Part shown: in pieces, positions 1 to 45,962 of the stretch
How the letters are laid out: each line of letters starts with the position of its first letter
How positions within the stretch are numbered: the first letter of the stretch is position 1
From: Lota lota
Taxonomy: Eukaryota; Chordata; Actinopteri; Gadiformes; Lotidae
Assembly: GCA_026745465.1 (NCBI GenBank)
Contig: JACYXH010000216.1
Coordinates: 1,304,501-1,368,500, forward strand
DNA: 64,000 nt
Direction of reading: 5' to 3'
Notes under the pieces: model-generated
What the model saw: the letters and a program-made list of their open reading frames with translations, nothing else
Told to the model about the DNA's origin: nothing
Database searches by the model: none
Made by a program: the position numbers and the translations under genes

Positions 1-3000
1 CAACATGAAGCGATGTGGGCGGAAGAGATTGGCCCACGTCGATCGGAAAAAACATTGGACAATGCTCTTTTTAGCTGACGGTCCATTTGTGGACACACAT
101 TTATACTGTGTGGGCTTTATTGCCAATTACTGCATGCCTGATAATCCCACTGCTGCCGCTGGAATTAAAGGGGGAGAGAGTGTGCGTCAGCTTCTTTCCA
201 ACACAGGCTGCAGTGGCGCAGGCAGATGGGCATTAAAAGACTGCCGGAATAAAAACAGGAATGACAAATTGGTTCCATATGACAGACTCTGCATACTGCA
301 TATTACAGTTGTAGTATACACGTTATACAATTGGTTTACTGTGGTATCATGAAGTGGATACTCAAGATAGCGTTGGCTTTTAAGAACAAGGTACACCAGA
401 AGTAAATAAATCAATATTCTCATCATGGAGTACAGTTTGAGTAAGCATCTTTACCAGTTATCTTGGTTATTATTACACCTGATGGAGCAAATGCTACAAT
501 AGTTGCCATCAGGTCTGATTATTTGATTGATACTCTGATTGACAAATACTGAGGTGTACCCTTTCACCAATTTCTGAAAACAATAATCCATTGTTACAGC
601 TGTTATACAGTACGGCTCACCCTCCTAAACTTACGTCATCCCCATGTTGTAAAGGATTCGTTCAATGCTGCCATACAAACTAACAAAGCCTTTGGATCGA
701 CTCCAAACACAAACACTGGCCGGAATATACAGTGCCTCTCTCACCTCCACCACCACCCCAACCACAACCATTTTTGTTGGACTAATTGTGTATTTGTGTG
801 TGGGTGAGCATGTAAAAAGGAAGCAGAGGGATTAAGCGCTCTCCGATGCCTGGCTCCACTGTGAGGGGTGGGGGGCAATCCTGTACTGTCTGGCTGAGGG
901 GGCATTTTAAATTGACCACGCAGCATTCTGTAACGAAACCGGGGTGCTTTAGAACACTTTTGTTTGGCTGTGCACGTGACCTTCAAGCATTCAAAATAAA
1001 AAGAGGAGACAGAAAACGAACAAAAGCCTTGAGGTAAGCGTCCACAGGCAGGGATATACATGGGGTTGAACAGCACTTGAGCCAGCGTTCGATGACTACA
1101 GGCTCAGTGCAGTAATCAAAGGAAAGAAGTGTAGCATGCACTGGCCTGCTCTTCATCCACATAGCGGAGGAAGCCAATTACATTTTCTCACAGCGGTGCC
1201 ACATTTTGAATGCTAGACACAGTGACCATGTATCAGAAAAGGGGCAAAATGCTCAAAGTCTTTGACACTCCGAAGCTTAATGTAGCGTGACTATGTGAAT
1301 CAGTTAGCACCCCACAGCCACCAAAGAGAGCAGAAGCAATACTTTGGTCAAATTTAGAGAGCAACCGAAAAGGTGAACTTAGGTCAGTGTGTTGTGAATA
1401 AATAGTAGTAAATGTGAATTCCATGTTTGAAACAATTAATCTCCAAGCCCCACATCAAGTACTACGGGGGTTTGAGGCTAACCGGTGGTTACTTTGTTTT
1501 TGCTTTGTCAAGCACAACACGTGGTCCAGACAATATTAGACACCTTGCATGACGTTGGAATGCAAATGCATAACAGGACACTGAGCAAACCTCTATTCAA
1601 ACACCTCACAACCTGTTAGTGTGAAATGACACAGCGCATACATACACAGACAGACAAAGATGTGGGACGGTTGTTTTAACTACAAAATTAAATATAAACG
1701 GTGGACAAAGGCATTCATCATACCCAACTGTGCATTACCTGCCAAATACAGAGTGACCCAATTTTCCACAGTTCACGCTATAAGGTAAAAGAGAATTGGG
1801 AGAGAAATTTGAAATGCAGTATCTATGAATATGAGAGACATTCATTGCATTAAATCGATCAGCATCAGGAGTTTGACATCATGGCAAGATCTGGTTTATT
1901 CTTGTAATGACAAGGCCAACTGAATACTTAAACAACTTAAAACAGACCACTTAAACGTGATAAGTACCTTCCTTACTTTACCAACGGCTGCGTCAAAGAG
2001 CATAGCCATGGACCACACATTCATCTGTCCTAGATTACTTATTATCTTGTAAATTATCCTCAAACCTCAGGCAGAACAGGTCATTAAAAACATGTCAAGC
2101 AGAACACGTTCAAAACCCTAGCTTACTAGATGCTGTAATTTGACATGTGAAGTATGGTAACATTCACTGTTGAATATTAAAGGCCCTTGGAATCAGCTTC
2201 AATTGAAATCAAAGTGGCAGTATAATATACGGATATTTTTGTGATGTGGGTAGAGCTCAGTCTCAATGACTTTAGCATGACAGCTATCATAGAGCTAGTG
2301 GGCGATGTAAATGGCATGATTAGCTTTAAGTAAGATATGCAACTTAAATTGTCTAAGTTGAAGTTATGTTATGCTTCAATACTCATCTACATGTTATTAT
2401 ACAACTTTGGTCTCATGTGTACACCAATTTTCACAGTTGGTTAAAGTCTAATGTAAAAATGTATGCATGCAAATGGCCTTAAAAGGCAAACATTTGTATC
2501 GATTAGAACAATTCTGCCTTTCTGATTCATCCCCAATATACATTTATGCAAATCCTGATTTGAGTTCTTGTGCACAGAGCCGATTAGTAGTAATTTGTAT
2601 CTTTATCCAGGGGATAGAGGAGGCAGCTTAACTTCTTAATTTGCCATTTTCTAACCGGTCAAGGCGGAGGCTTTTCCCCCCTTCATTACTGTTGCTCAAA
2701 CACAGCCAACTGCAGGATTAAAGAGCAGTATCTCTAATAGTCAAGCATTATGTGTTTTTCCTCAGTGCCGTTACCAAGACGTTTTGGTAGGCATTTCAAC
2801 TTTTAGGTGTAAAATAACTGGATTTGTAGTATTTGTTGTAACTGGTATGGTTAATGGGCCAGTAGGGTTCATCCATTTTTTCCTATGATTTTGATGAAAA
2901 CATTTCATGTTTAAACTTGTAATAACACTGTGTTCTTGACAGTTTGAGGAGCAGGAAGGAGGTGATAGTCACGATGAGAGGAATGTGTCAAGAGTGTGTA

Positions 3001-4605
3001 TTATGACTGATGGAAAATAAAACTGACAAAGAACCATACCCTACTCAAGCAATGGTCATGTCATGTGTTTTAGTCACATGGAAATTGGGGAGATTTTTGT
3101 ATGATGAACAGAGAATAGGGAAGGACATTGGTTTGGTTTTGAACACTGAATAAGCAAACATTTCTACATGATGAAAATATGATAATTTATCTTGATGGGA
3201 TTTGACTAACAAGCCAATCTGTTATGCCAGAATTTTGAAAGGAAGGGCTAAAAGTTCAGCCAATACAGACATTTGGCTAGTTGTATGAATTTACCCACTA
3301 CGATTTCTCAATAATTACAGCCTTTCTATAAGGATCTGTCTGTTTGCAAGAGGAAAATCTCAGCAGAAAATGAGGATATGAAGCTGTTGAGATGACCCAC
3401 GCGCTTCATTTACATCCACATACTTCCCTTAACCCTCCTGAGCAGAGGTTAACTCTCCTTTTGTGATACTCTTGTTCATTGTCAGCACTGAAGGAAGTGG
3501 AGAGTGTCTGAAGTTCAGCCTCACCTTCTCCTTTGTGAGAGTTTCTCACTTATTTCCTGTCTTTATCCTTCCTGAGCGTTGTTTAAAAAAGGGACACTAA
3601 CTGAACTCTTGTCCTTGTAGATGAACTGAACCATGAGAACAAAGCATGTGATGACTGCTGCAGTTAGTAGGACAGGAGGTCACATGGGCTCCTCTACTAA
3701 TGGCTTGGGCACATGCATTTGTTCAAACAGTACAGGCATGAGCTCCTTCAAGGTCAAGGCGATGGACGGACAATGAGCAACTTAACACTTTTGGAAGCAG
3801 ACTTAAAGTGTAAGTGGCCCCCTGTTTCAGCTCGCATTCCAACACTATGAGATATATAAAAAAAAATGTTTGGGGTTCAGCCTTCTAGAAAGAAGGGGGG
3901 GCGTGTTATCCCCATGGTTACGATCCACACCAACTTTGTACAACTTTCGTAGAATAGTCTTTCTTATGAGCGATGTCGTATATGAAATGCGCCACGCACC
4001 GTGGCGTTATACTAAAAAGTGTCCGAGAAGCTTAATCCTCTCTCGGACGCGGCCATCAACATCAGCCGCTGCACAGACGGAGCTCCACACAGACACACAC
4101 AGACACACACACACAGACACACACCTCACCGCCGGTGTCCTTTGGACGTCGAAGAGTATACCAAGTTGATATTCGACGTCACAAAAAGAACGCCGCTGGC
4201 TTTCAGAGCACAGTGGAACATTCACAAACGGAGACACACAGAAACATACGATTTTACTCCTATTTTCTCTTGATTACAGTCTTATTTAATAACAGTGAGA
4301 AGATGGAATAGATTTCTATGTTGACGATCATAGACAAGACATATTACCATATGGTTCACTGGCTCTATAAGTATCAATGACTCCATACATTTGCCCTAAG
4401 CCCCTAGCAGTCTAACATACCACCAGCACAGACCATACAAGCAATAGGACGACAATGTTGTTGTCGTCAATATGAAATGGCTGCCATGGCTACGCGTTGC
4501 TATGCACTGATGTCTGATACACATATCGGGCGGTCGAAATGTGTGATCGCAGAGCTCAGAAATGCAGCTCAGCAGCAGTTCCAGAAGCACAAAGAAGAGA
4601 CTTAC
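1..4605. other. plekha5 intron 4, partial
   Basis: No coding exon was found on either strand. The sequence is AT-rich and mostly unique to the eye. At about 3890-4200 there is a CpG-richer patch with short inverted repeats (cgccacg/cgtggcg at about 3991-4007; gtccgaga/tctcggac at about 4021-4048), followed by an imperfect (CA)n stretch. This patch could be regulatory, but I see no convincing exon in it. Confidence 0.6.
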
Positions 4606-36087
<31,482 letters not shown>

Positions 36088-36773
36088 GTCTAGCGATACT
36101 GCACAGACATAGCGCGTCTCCGCCGCAGCTCGTACACGGGAGCCTTGGCAACGGCTGTAGCGTAGAACGGTGGAGGCTCGCGAATATTCAGAGGCTCATA
36201 ACTGAATTGAAAGTTTTGTTTTTTTAGGGGGCCAAGCATGAAGTGCGAGGCAACCTATTGTAATTATTATTAAAAAAAAATTATCACGGACAATTATTTC
36301 TTATTTTACAAAAAGAATTTGCAGGTGATGTGCACACATGTAGCACATAAATAACTCTTTTTTTGGGGTGAATCATTTTAATACATGCGTTTAAATATCA
36401 GACTGAAAAAATCGTTGAAGCCTCAAAGTTTGCAATCCAAGTATAAAGTTAATTGAGTAAACAAAGGCGCTAATCAGACAAAAACAAAACGCACTCAAAC
36501 ACGTACACACACAGACCCACACACCTCCAAAATCTTTTGATATTTAGTCTCTGCCTCCTGTCATTGTGCAGTGAAACTACAGGGTCAGCCTTTCACATCG
36601 AACAAAGGCAAGCCACCCAACACTACTTTACACCGCTTGTTTATCGGCAGCATGTTGCTTTGTGCGCAGGGTAAAATCTACTACGTTGCGGGAGTGTGTG
36701 AGGTATTGGAAAGCTAACCCCATGTTCATATCTGACAACGACAAGGTAAACCACCCCTGGGAGAAACCTGAAG

Positions 36774-36903
<130 letters not shown>

Positions 36904-38372
36904 ATGCACCTTATTCGTATATACATGTATATCGCACCTTTCCACATTTCCTTACAGTCAGCATTTATTCAGAATTGGGGATTCTGTATTTCGTTTGAGG
37001 GATTATAACTAACACGAAACCTGGCACACAAAATCACTTTGGACCAATGACCGTGTCTCTTCATACTTTTAACCAGCGAGTAGGCAGTTCAGAACAAAAA
37101 CGATTTGGACAAAACTATTAGACTACTTCGTGCTTGGCTTTCTTATTGTGCCCTGAAGTTTTCATCAGCACCTCTTGACTTATATCCTGGGTTACAGGCT
37201 TGATTCACAAAGAAATCCCAGCTTGTTATTGAAGTGTGGATATACTTCCAGGGCCATTCCGGGGAGTGTTATTGACTTATCTGGCAGCCTAGGGATCCGA
37301 GTTTGTTCATCAATGACTCTTCTTTTGACAACTGCAAGCATTTCTCTGGTGCAGTCAGACAGTTGCCTGGATCCCGGTCTTGGTTGAAGAAGGCCTGGCC
37401 CGACTCCCAGCCAATCATGCTCTCTGGAGACATCTAACTAAATACCCTTTATGTTCAGTTGTGAAAAGCCTTATGGACAATACTTAGCCTTTATGTGAAA
37501 TCATGAAAAGCCTTGGGGACAATGGCTGTTTGCTCCGCTGTGATAGTCTGTCACCAAATGCCAAGGAAGTACTTGGTGGACATCATGTTTCATGTATTGA
37601 GTATGAGCAGCAAACCCTGCGTAGACAGCCTCTTGAGCAATACAAAACAGCAGAATTTAAATATAACTAAAGCAATAAGGAAATTAGATAATCTACTCAG
37701 ATATGAAGAACACCTTAATCTGTAATCTAAATCAAAATACAATTAGAGTAGCCTATATGATTTCCCCAGAACACTAACTGTGTAGTATCTTATGTCGTCC
37801 AACTTTATCACATAAAAAATGCTATATCTCTGTGCTTGCAGAATAATTTAATTAAGTTAAAGAACATTGGAGAAACAGCTACCCAATCACCAACTCATAC
37901 CTGCACGAGATAGAAAGATAGTTGAATAAAGTGCCTGAACATGCAAAGGAAGTAGGCGATAATTAGCCAGAGACTTTGCATTGCTGTGTCTGGTTAACAG
38001 TGTGAAATGCCTTCTTACATAATTGCTCTGAAAGAGCGAGGATGCGCTCGGTGGCACAGGTTAGACTTGAGGCATCAACACAGAATTTATTAGCAAGCAG
38101 CTGTTACAGCACTCTGTTCTGGTGCCAGCATGTGAATGTGGCTCCCTTGTCCCGACCAGACCTGGAAGGAGGAAGGACCCTCCTGGAAGCTGGTCTCTAT
38201 GCATACATTCTGACAACGTCTCCACACAGATTAAAGGGAGTGAGGGCGGGTGGTCCGTTTTGGCAGCCACCCCACTAGGGAGAGCGTGTGGCGCTTCTAT
38301 CATTAGGCCGACATGCCCGTGCCAGCTGTAGATCAGCCTGTAAATAAGTCAATACCATTGAGAAAGGGTGAA

Positions 38373-38397
38373 GGGGGGGGGGGGGGGGGGGGGGGGG
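38373..38397 (+). repeat. Poly-G run, 25 nt
   Basis: Twenty-five uninterrupted G on the plus strand in the intergenic region. Run length may be imprecise in the assembly. Confidence 0.9.
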
Positions 38398-39953
38398 AGA
38401 GATACTGGGTGCACCATGGCAGTTTATGGTGGATCTTGGGCCTTTACACATCATTCAGTGATGTGTAGAGGGTGCGAGTGAACTTTAGTGCTTAGTGTCA
38501 TTTACCTCCATGCGTAACCCACATAAACACACACACAGCTTTGAGGCTCGGTCAAGGAAGGAAGCAGGCAGTGGAAAGATGGTATCACAATTACTAGCTT
38601 ACTTCGTTAGTCATTAAACAGAACGCACAGAGGAGCAACCCGCATCACTGGTTTTACAAGAGTTGAGGAAATGTTTTGCCTCTGGGTTTCATTCGATTTA
38701 TATAAATGAAAGCTGTTTAAGAATCATTAATAGGCATAATAAGCCTACTATGTAGTGTAAAAAGTATATTTGATTATATATTTATTTTTCTTCACCTAGA
38801 ATGAGAAGCCAGGTAGAAAAACGTACACAGGTAAGATGAATTGACCTCATCAGAACATATTCCGATTTTACATTGAACCAGAGATTCAGCAGTGATGGTG
38901 AAGACCAACATTTCACTGATAAACCAACCTTAGTTGGGTCCTTTTCATTGAAAGTCAGTGCAGAGACAGAGTCACATTTTTTCATTGTGGAAGCTGCACT
39001 CAGCACGCTTGCTACTCCATTGTAATTATAAACCGCCTTATTGATTACGTTGAAGGGGCTTCAATGCTCAGTAAGTTTAGCACACTGCTACTCTAAATCT
39101 GCTGGACTTTGATTCGAACGTTAGACGTATCGATTTGCAGCCAGTCACTATTATTACTGCCCACTCATCTAATGGAGTAGATTATTAATCAAAGTCTGTT
39201 CCTGGTTAGAATATCGATCAGGGTGTTTGCCATAAATACGTAAATAACCTAGAATCCCCTGATTCTCCCATTAACACTCATTGAAATGGCTGACATTACA
39301 ATTCCTGACATGCAACTCGTACTGGTTTTCCTGGCGTCAGTCAAATCTCATGGTATTTGAATGTGTATTTATAATACAATAAAGTCAATTAATGATGATT
39401 AATTATAGACTGGCAACCGGCAGACATAATATTATTCCAAGTTGCAGTTTATTATTTATCTGACGTGATATTGGGACACAATATTCTAAGTCCACAATGG
39501 AGAAGTAGAAGCATTTAAAAATGTCATGATGAGTAAGAACAAGAGACAAAGACCAAAAAAGTAATTTTCTGATTTAAATCTGCAATAAACCTTTTATCCT
39601 ACATTTTACGGAGAGATAAAAACAGGTCTCCATGCTTTCAAAAAATTCTATGATAACTTTTTCCAAAGTACAAATGCAAAAAAAGATAACTATATGATTA
39701 CAACTGTATCCAATGTATTCTCCTTTCATTGCATTTCAGCACTTTATAAATGTGCTGAAAATAAAGATTCATAGTGTCACACACTTTATTACCTAACTTA
39801 GTGCCATTCAGATAAATACACTTTGTGATGCTTTTGCCACTAAATACGGTTGTTAAACTTGCAGGACACTAAAAATCACTTTACAAATACGCAATACAAA
39901 TATAAGATCATCATTCATTGCACAACCAATGTTGTGGATGCCTCTAATGAAGT

Positions 39954-39969
39954 CCCCCCCCCCCCCCCC
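39954..39969 (+). repeat. Poly-C run, 16 nt
   Basis: Sixteen C, interrupting no gene. Confidence 0.9.
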
Positions 39970-40242
39970 TCTCTTGACACACATATCCTGTGTCTGATGG
40001 GAAAGGAGAACAGAATGAGAAATAGGTCATGTACTAGGGTCATGTGAGCGTGGTGGACACTATCTAGTATTCCTTTGAGAGCCAGAAGAACAGAGAAGAC
40101 TTCCGCTGAGACAATTCTTTGGAAAAGTCTTTGGAATAGGTTTCGAGGGTTATCAACAAACCATACTTTCCTATAAACCAATGTCACAGCGATCGCCAAC
40201 TATGATGTACGTAACATTTGCTTTTAAGGATTGTAAACAGAA

Positions 40243-40267
40243 GTGAGTGTGTGTGTCTGTGTGTGTA

Positions 40268-40305
<38 letters not shown>

Positions 40306-40312
40306 TGTGTGA
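40243..40312 (+). repeat. Imperfect (GT)n
   Basis: GT repeats interrupted by ctgtg and atgtatg units. Similar imperfect GT tracts occur at 32556-32590 and 41264-41340. Confidence 0.9.
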
Positions 40313-41307
40313 CTTATGTGTCTCATTTCGTAACCTTTCAAACACTAAATAATAATAACGACGAGAGATGCTTCATGTTTGTCAAAAGCCATGTTTAAAA
40401 TCCATCACAGACCCGATTGAGATGAATTAACCTACAGGGAAGAAAGTTGTATCAAAGACACTGAAGGTAAAAATAAGCATTGTAAGACAAAATTCAGCAA
40501 ACAAGGACCAGCCATCGCCGTAGCAGCTTACACATTTATTTGTGAACAGCTGCTCTGCTGGAAGCTATTTGTGTTCCTTCCTGAAGGTTGTAAGGACAGT
40601 GCAAAACTTACCAAAATATCTGCATACATGCATTACCATAAGCACCAATATGACTTAATTTATGGATTTATCATACACCTTTGAACTCAACATACTTTGG
40701 TTAGCATTCCTTGTCCTCTAGGGCTTAAGGTTTGAAGAACTGTGTTATCGAAGGTATTAACAAAGGTTGGTTTTAAATGATTTGCTTTCCCTGTCCAAGA
40801 GTCTGCGATCTGGGTGGGTGGATGGAATGGATGGGGGGTTTAATGATCGAGAAAGCCTAAGAAGAAGCATCAATCACAACACTGAACCTATTTGGTTTAA
40901 TAGACAACATAATAATATTTGTGTGTATACAAATGCACTACCTAGACATAACCACTAGTAACAACCAACTGTTCAAATGAAACCCTATTTAGCCTCATAC
41001 CCATAGCACAACTATCTATGTATATGCCAAATGATAAATGATAAGATTATACTTCAACTCTCTTTAATTCACCGTACTGATATGCACACCCAACAAAAAT
41101 ACTGGTTTCTAACCTGCTGACATCAGAAAGTAGGCTAGTGATTGGTCAATAGGAATGTTATCTAGGAACAACCAGGGATGCTACTAGGTCAATCATCCCT
41201 CATGCCAGAGACTATATACCCACACACACACAGAGTGAGAGAGGGACTCTCCTATGCCAAATAACGTGTGTGTGTTTGTGTGTTGTATGTTTGTGTGTTG
41301 TGTGTGT

Positions 41308-41338
<31 letters not shown>

Positions 41339-42104
41339 GGTGTGTAGTCTCTGGCAGTAAGTAAGAGCATAACTCAACTTTCATAAAAATCAACAGCTTC
41401 ATAACCGGATTTCCAGTGACCTTTCCACTACAACAGTATCTTGGTTTTAAACATCAGCATGCATGTGGACTGCGTATGTTATTAGTAGCTCCAGCTCCCC
41501 CCAAAGCAAATATTAAAACATATTATGTGCAAGCGAAAGTCTGACTGGAAGAGGAGCTCTGACTGGTCCCACAACAACCTATAATGTTTCGCTATTCTTT
41601 TTAGAAGTTCCATTCATTCATCCATGTTTTTACTGTATTTTATATGAAGTATTTTTGGACACCGTTATAAAAAGTATCACAGTATCACTTTAAAAGAAAT
41701 ATGAATATCATTGTGTATTAAAGTAATCCAGGATGACACATGAGCTAATGGTCTCACCTGAATGGTATTCATAAAATAAAATAAATCGTAATTTCGGAGC
41801 CCATAACTCTTGAATCTCCCCCCAAGAAATAAAATCGTGGCATGTTTTTTTCCCAATTCATCTCAGAAATTAATTGGTTGTTTATTCAGCTCATGTTGCT
41901 GATTGCACTTTGTGGTCTTGGGTCACCGTCAGATTTTGGCATAAGCTTCCACTCGCAGAGGTTTTTATGAAGTTTTAGTGCTCGTCGTTACGTTTATGGA
42001 GCTAAAGAGACAATTATCCCTAAACTAAGCGCACACACCATGCCGACACACCGGAATTACATTTAAATGCGTTTATTCTTGTGCACATTCAAACACACAG
42101 AGAT

Positions 42105-42150
42105 CCCCCCCCCCCCCCCCCCCCAGCACCACACACACACACACACATAC
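42105..42150 (+). repeat. Poly-C run (20 nt) followed by (CA)n
   Basis: C20 at 42105-42124, then agcac and about ten CA units. Confidence 0.9.
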
Positions 42151-43507
42151 ATGTACATACATAAGCCCTATGCACAGCAATCTCACCAGTGTCAGCAGCT
42201 AAGAGGGGCTGTGGTGGTAAATTGGCTAGGAATCAATGAGTGGGAGTGATGGGTAATGGGAAAGCTGAACCCATTTCCTCCCTAGTCAAGGGCCAATAAG
42301 CTTAAGTGTAGTACATCAACCGTCAGAAAGAATGACAATAAGACTCATGGACGGTGTTCAAATCATGGGGTCAACAAGATCTCATAGGCGGTTCTTAACA
42401 CAAAATATGACGAGAAAAAGTGCTAAAACCAAAATGCAAGTAAAATATATATTTTTAAATAGTGCTTAAACAGCTCAGTTCTGATTGGTTCCTGTATCCC
42501 CGCTGCCTACTCTGGGATAACCGGCAGAGCTGCTTAAGGAAAAGTGTTGAGGAACTTTGTTAGTGTTTGGAGTTTCACTGCACATCTGAAGTGAGTATAG
42601 TGACCTTCCTGGCTGATCCCCACTGAGAGGTCCAGGGTTGACCTCTGGACGTCCCCACCGGGTTCATCACCGCCAGGTACGGGGCTCCCATTGGGGGGGA
42701 TGGGGGCTTAAGGCAATTGCAGGTGGAGGATAAGAGGGGGAAGAGTTTCATGTGGCAGAGTCCTTAATCAATGGCTATCGATTCTCCACTTATCTCAAAT
42801 GCAGCAGGGCTGATGAGATACCACAAAAGCCCTGGTACAATCACCCCTGTAGTGGAGGGAGAGAGAGGGAGAGATGACAACAGGGTGAACACTATGCTCT
42901 TAAAAATGCTGACATAAAGTACACACAAACACACACACACACACACACTTCCATGTATTGGTGAATTAAGCATACCATTTAGAAATGCAGACATTCATAT
43001 GCACACCCCTGTACCACTTAAAATAAAACAAATCACTGTATACATTGACAGCTACCTCTCTACTATGCTACACACTTCTCCATCCCATCTCTCTCTCTCT
43101 CAATCTCTCTCTCACTCTCTCTCACACACTCAATCTCCGTCACTCTCTTTACAGGGAGACAATTAATCAGAGCTTTGTTGCCTGCATGGCACATGCTCAC
43201 ACTGCCTTTGCTGTGCTCAGCAGAAAGGTCAAATAAATGAAGGGGGCCCGGTTGCCTGTAATCTTGGGGACCACACGGACAGATGGATGGCCCTCACTGA
43301 CAAGTCAGGGGAGTTCCATGGAAGGAAGACCGTCACATCCATCCAATGCATTATAATTCAGGACATCAGGGTGCCCTTGCAGAGTGAGGTGATAGACAAG
43401 GTTAAGCTATAGCTACAGTTCCTGAAGGGGTGATTCAATAGGTGACTCTATTGCCAGTGCAATGATCGATAATAGCAGCATCTTGGTAATAGCAGCATGG
43501 ACATGCA

Positions 43508-43570
43508 CACAATGCACCCACATTTAGCAGACTCCATTTTTATCCAAAGAGATTTACAAGGGAGGCTGAG
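43508..43570 (-). mobile_element. SINE tail fragment
   Basis: Only the catttagcagact...tttttatccaaaga...tttaca block is present, with no B-box part. It is probably a truncated copy of the same family as at 30600 and 44352. Confidence 0.45.
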
Positions 43571-44351
43571 AAGAATCAGAGCGTACAATCAAAATTGGAG
43601 GAACTATAAAAAAAGTGTGTGTTGTGCACGACCAAGTTAAAACAACAACAACAACGAATCCGAACACAAGGCTGGTACAATGCTGTTGATTTTGCACACG
43701 ATACACATGCTCACACCCTCACTCAAAAATAGCTTGCATATGCTCATTAAAAGAAACTCGTGACAGGGAGAAGTGGAGTTGCTGTTATAACTAGGCTCCA
43801 CCCACCCATTGGGCACGATTCCTAATGTAGTCTGATCCCTTACAAATGTGTTTACTGTTTATTGATCACTCATGATATGCCCTCGACAAAGTCGGCCTGA
43901 AAATGGATTGTGTAATAAACACTGTTGAAAAACGATATATAGTAGCATTGGAGCTCTGTTGGGAAGAAGTTGGCAATAGCATATAGAAATAAAATGCATT
44001 CAAAAATTATCTTCAAAAGATGTGAACTTATGGTGCACATTGGCAGAATGTGCCAGGCATTCAAAAGTGTATCAAATGGCATCAGCAACACTTTTAAAAC
44101 CAAGGAAAGAATACAATAGAAACGATTAGAGTAATGACATCTGTGACTGCAGTGCAATTATAGCGGTTTCTGCAAATGAAAAAGCAGATCATGAGTGCTG
44201 GGAAATACAATTAATGGATTCCTCATTGAATTAGTGAGCCATGATGAGCCAGTTACTGGGAGCCCTCGTGGAGGTAGGCCCGTACTTTAGCACACTTTCT
44301 TACTTTCCAATTCACCATTAAGTTTCCCTTTATGGAAATTATCTCAACTTA

Positions 44352-44552
44352 ACCATTTAGTCATTAAGCTGATGCATTTATCCAAGGTAACTTAGAATGA
44401 GTTAGTTATATATACAGACATCATCTTTATTAATGAGCAGGTAGGGGTTAGGCGTTTTGCTAAGGGATAGTCTACAAGACTGCTGACATTGCTGTTCAAA
44501 CCCATAACCTTGTGATTGGGAGTCAAACACCCTAAACCAGTTGACCGTCCGC
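44352..44552 (-). mobile_element. tRNA-derived SINE remnant
   Basis: It contains ccatttagtcattaagctga-tgcatttatccaagg, then gagcaggtaggggttaggcg, then a degenerate reversed B box (gttcaaacccataacc) and gattgggagtcaaacaccct. The sequence then runs into a C13 tract at 44552-44564. Confidence 0.6.
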
Positions 44553-44750
44553 CCCCCCCCCCCCGATCTCACGTGTCAGTATCCCACAAGAGCACAGACC
44601 AAAACAAACACACTTCTTTGACCCGTTTGTTGGGTAATAAATGCATTCTCTGAGCATTAAGAGCAGATAGGTGAGCTGGTAGTGATGTTCCCGTTACACA
44701 TCTGACAGATTGCCATGTCAGTTAGCATGATGTCACACTCAGATCCTATG

Positions 44751-44806
<56 letters not shown>
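44751..44806 (+). repeat. (CA)n microsatellite
   Basis: About 28 CA units. Confidence 0.97.
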
Positions 44807-44808
<2 letters not shown>

Positions 44809-44955
44809 GGACACACTCACTACCTTGTCATACACCCGACGTGCTGGGTGTCAAGAGAAAGGACAAGGAGGCTATTTGTTTTGGATGTAGTAAGTAAGGC
44901 AGTGTGCATGGATGCAGGGAACTCCAACTATTGTTGTGGTAAACAGAGAGGGTGC

Positions 44956-45094
44956 CTGTAAAAACCCTCTTAACTACATGTCAGAGTACAGGAAATGATG
45001 AATGAACGAGCAGGAGGTGTGATATACAGTATGTAACATAATTTTGGCTCAATATGGTATTCATTTGATAAGTTGCCTGTGAACCAAACTGTAA
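44956..45094 (+). repeat. 140-bp dispersed repeat, copy A
   Basis: It matches 49321-49462 in the same orientation at about 90% by eye. Both run from ctgtaaaa...ccctcttaact through aggaaatgatgaatgaac and ggctcaatatggtattcatt to gaaccaaactgtaa. Confidence 0.85.
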
Positions 45095-45686
45095 GGAAAC
45101 CTCCCCCAAAAATCTGACTATATAATTCCCCAAAGAAATGCCAAATCCCTCCAGCTATATGCACAGATTTTCATGTAAAACGAAGCACATTCTCTACATT
45201 AAAAAGTTGGCAGCTGAGCAACGTTTAAAAAATGAAGAGTAAAAATGCATTTAAGGAAATGCTTTGTAAATCCAGAAAACCCGATTACATAAATACATCA
45301 CATTCGGTTCGCTTCACTACCACTGTCAAGCAGCAGCCAATCGACAACAATGTGGCTTGGAAAAGACGTAACCTGTGTTCATTGTTCGATAAAAATCCAA
45401 TCATTCCCACCCGTTTGAGGGGTGTAGCGGGATTAAACATGTAAATGCTTTCGTCTAACTCAATTTGTTTGGCAGATATTTTGCCCATGGTAGGACGGGC
45501 CAGGGCTCCCCACCCACAGCCGGCCGACCCCTGCTTCAGCTTAACAGGTGTGCCGGTTGTGTGCCATGGCTCTTGTCTGCCTTTCGTTACCAAGCAACTG
45601 AATCATTAGCAGGCACTCTAGGGAATTACAAGGGAGAGACGTAAGAGGTTGTTGTTTTTTTTTACTCTGACTGACACTGGGGAATT

Positions 45687-45712
45687 CCCCCCCCCCCCCC
45701 CCCCCCCCCCCC
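45687..45712 (+). repeat. Poly-C run, 26 nt
   Basis: Twenty-six C followed by aaccccccacccaaccca. This is the longest homopolymer in the window. Confidence 0.9.
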
Positions 45713-45934
45713 AACCCCCCACCCAACCCACTTCCATTACAGAGGATATTGCCAATGTAGATGCATTATCAATCTATGTTGTTTTATTGTCGAAGGTAAG
45801 ACGAATGTAATAAGTGGACACTATTGACCCCCTTAATGTTCCCTTCAATAGAAGGTCAAAGGTCAATCCTGATTGAAATCACATCCTAAAGTCATTGCCA
45901 GTGAAGATGGGCCATGATAGTGTTGAATAAGACC

Positions 45935-45962
45935 TGCGGATACACACATCTGTGTATCCGCA
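45935..45962. repeat. 12-bp perfect inverted repeat with 4-nt loop
   Basis: tgcggatacaca, catc, tgtgtatccgca. This would form a stable hairpin in either strand. No neighbouring gene suggests a role. Confidence 0.9.
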
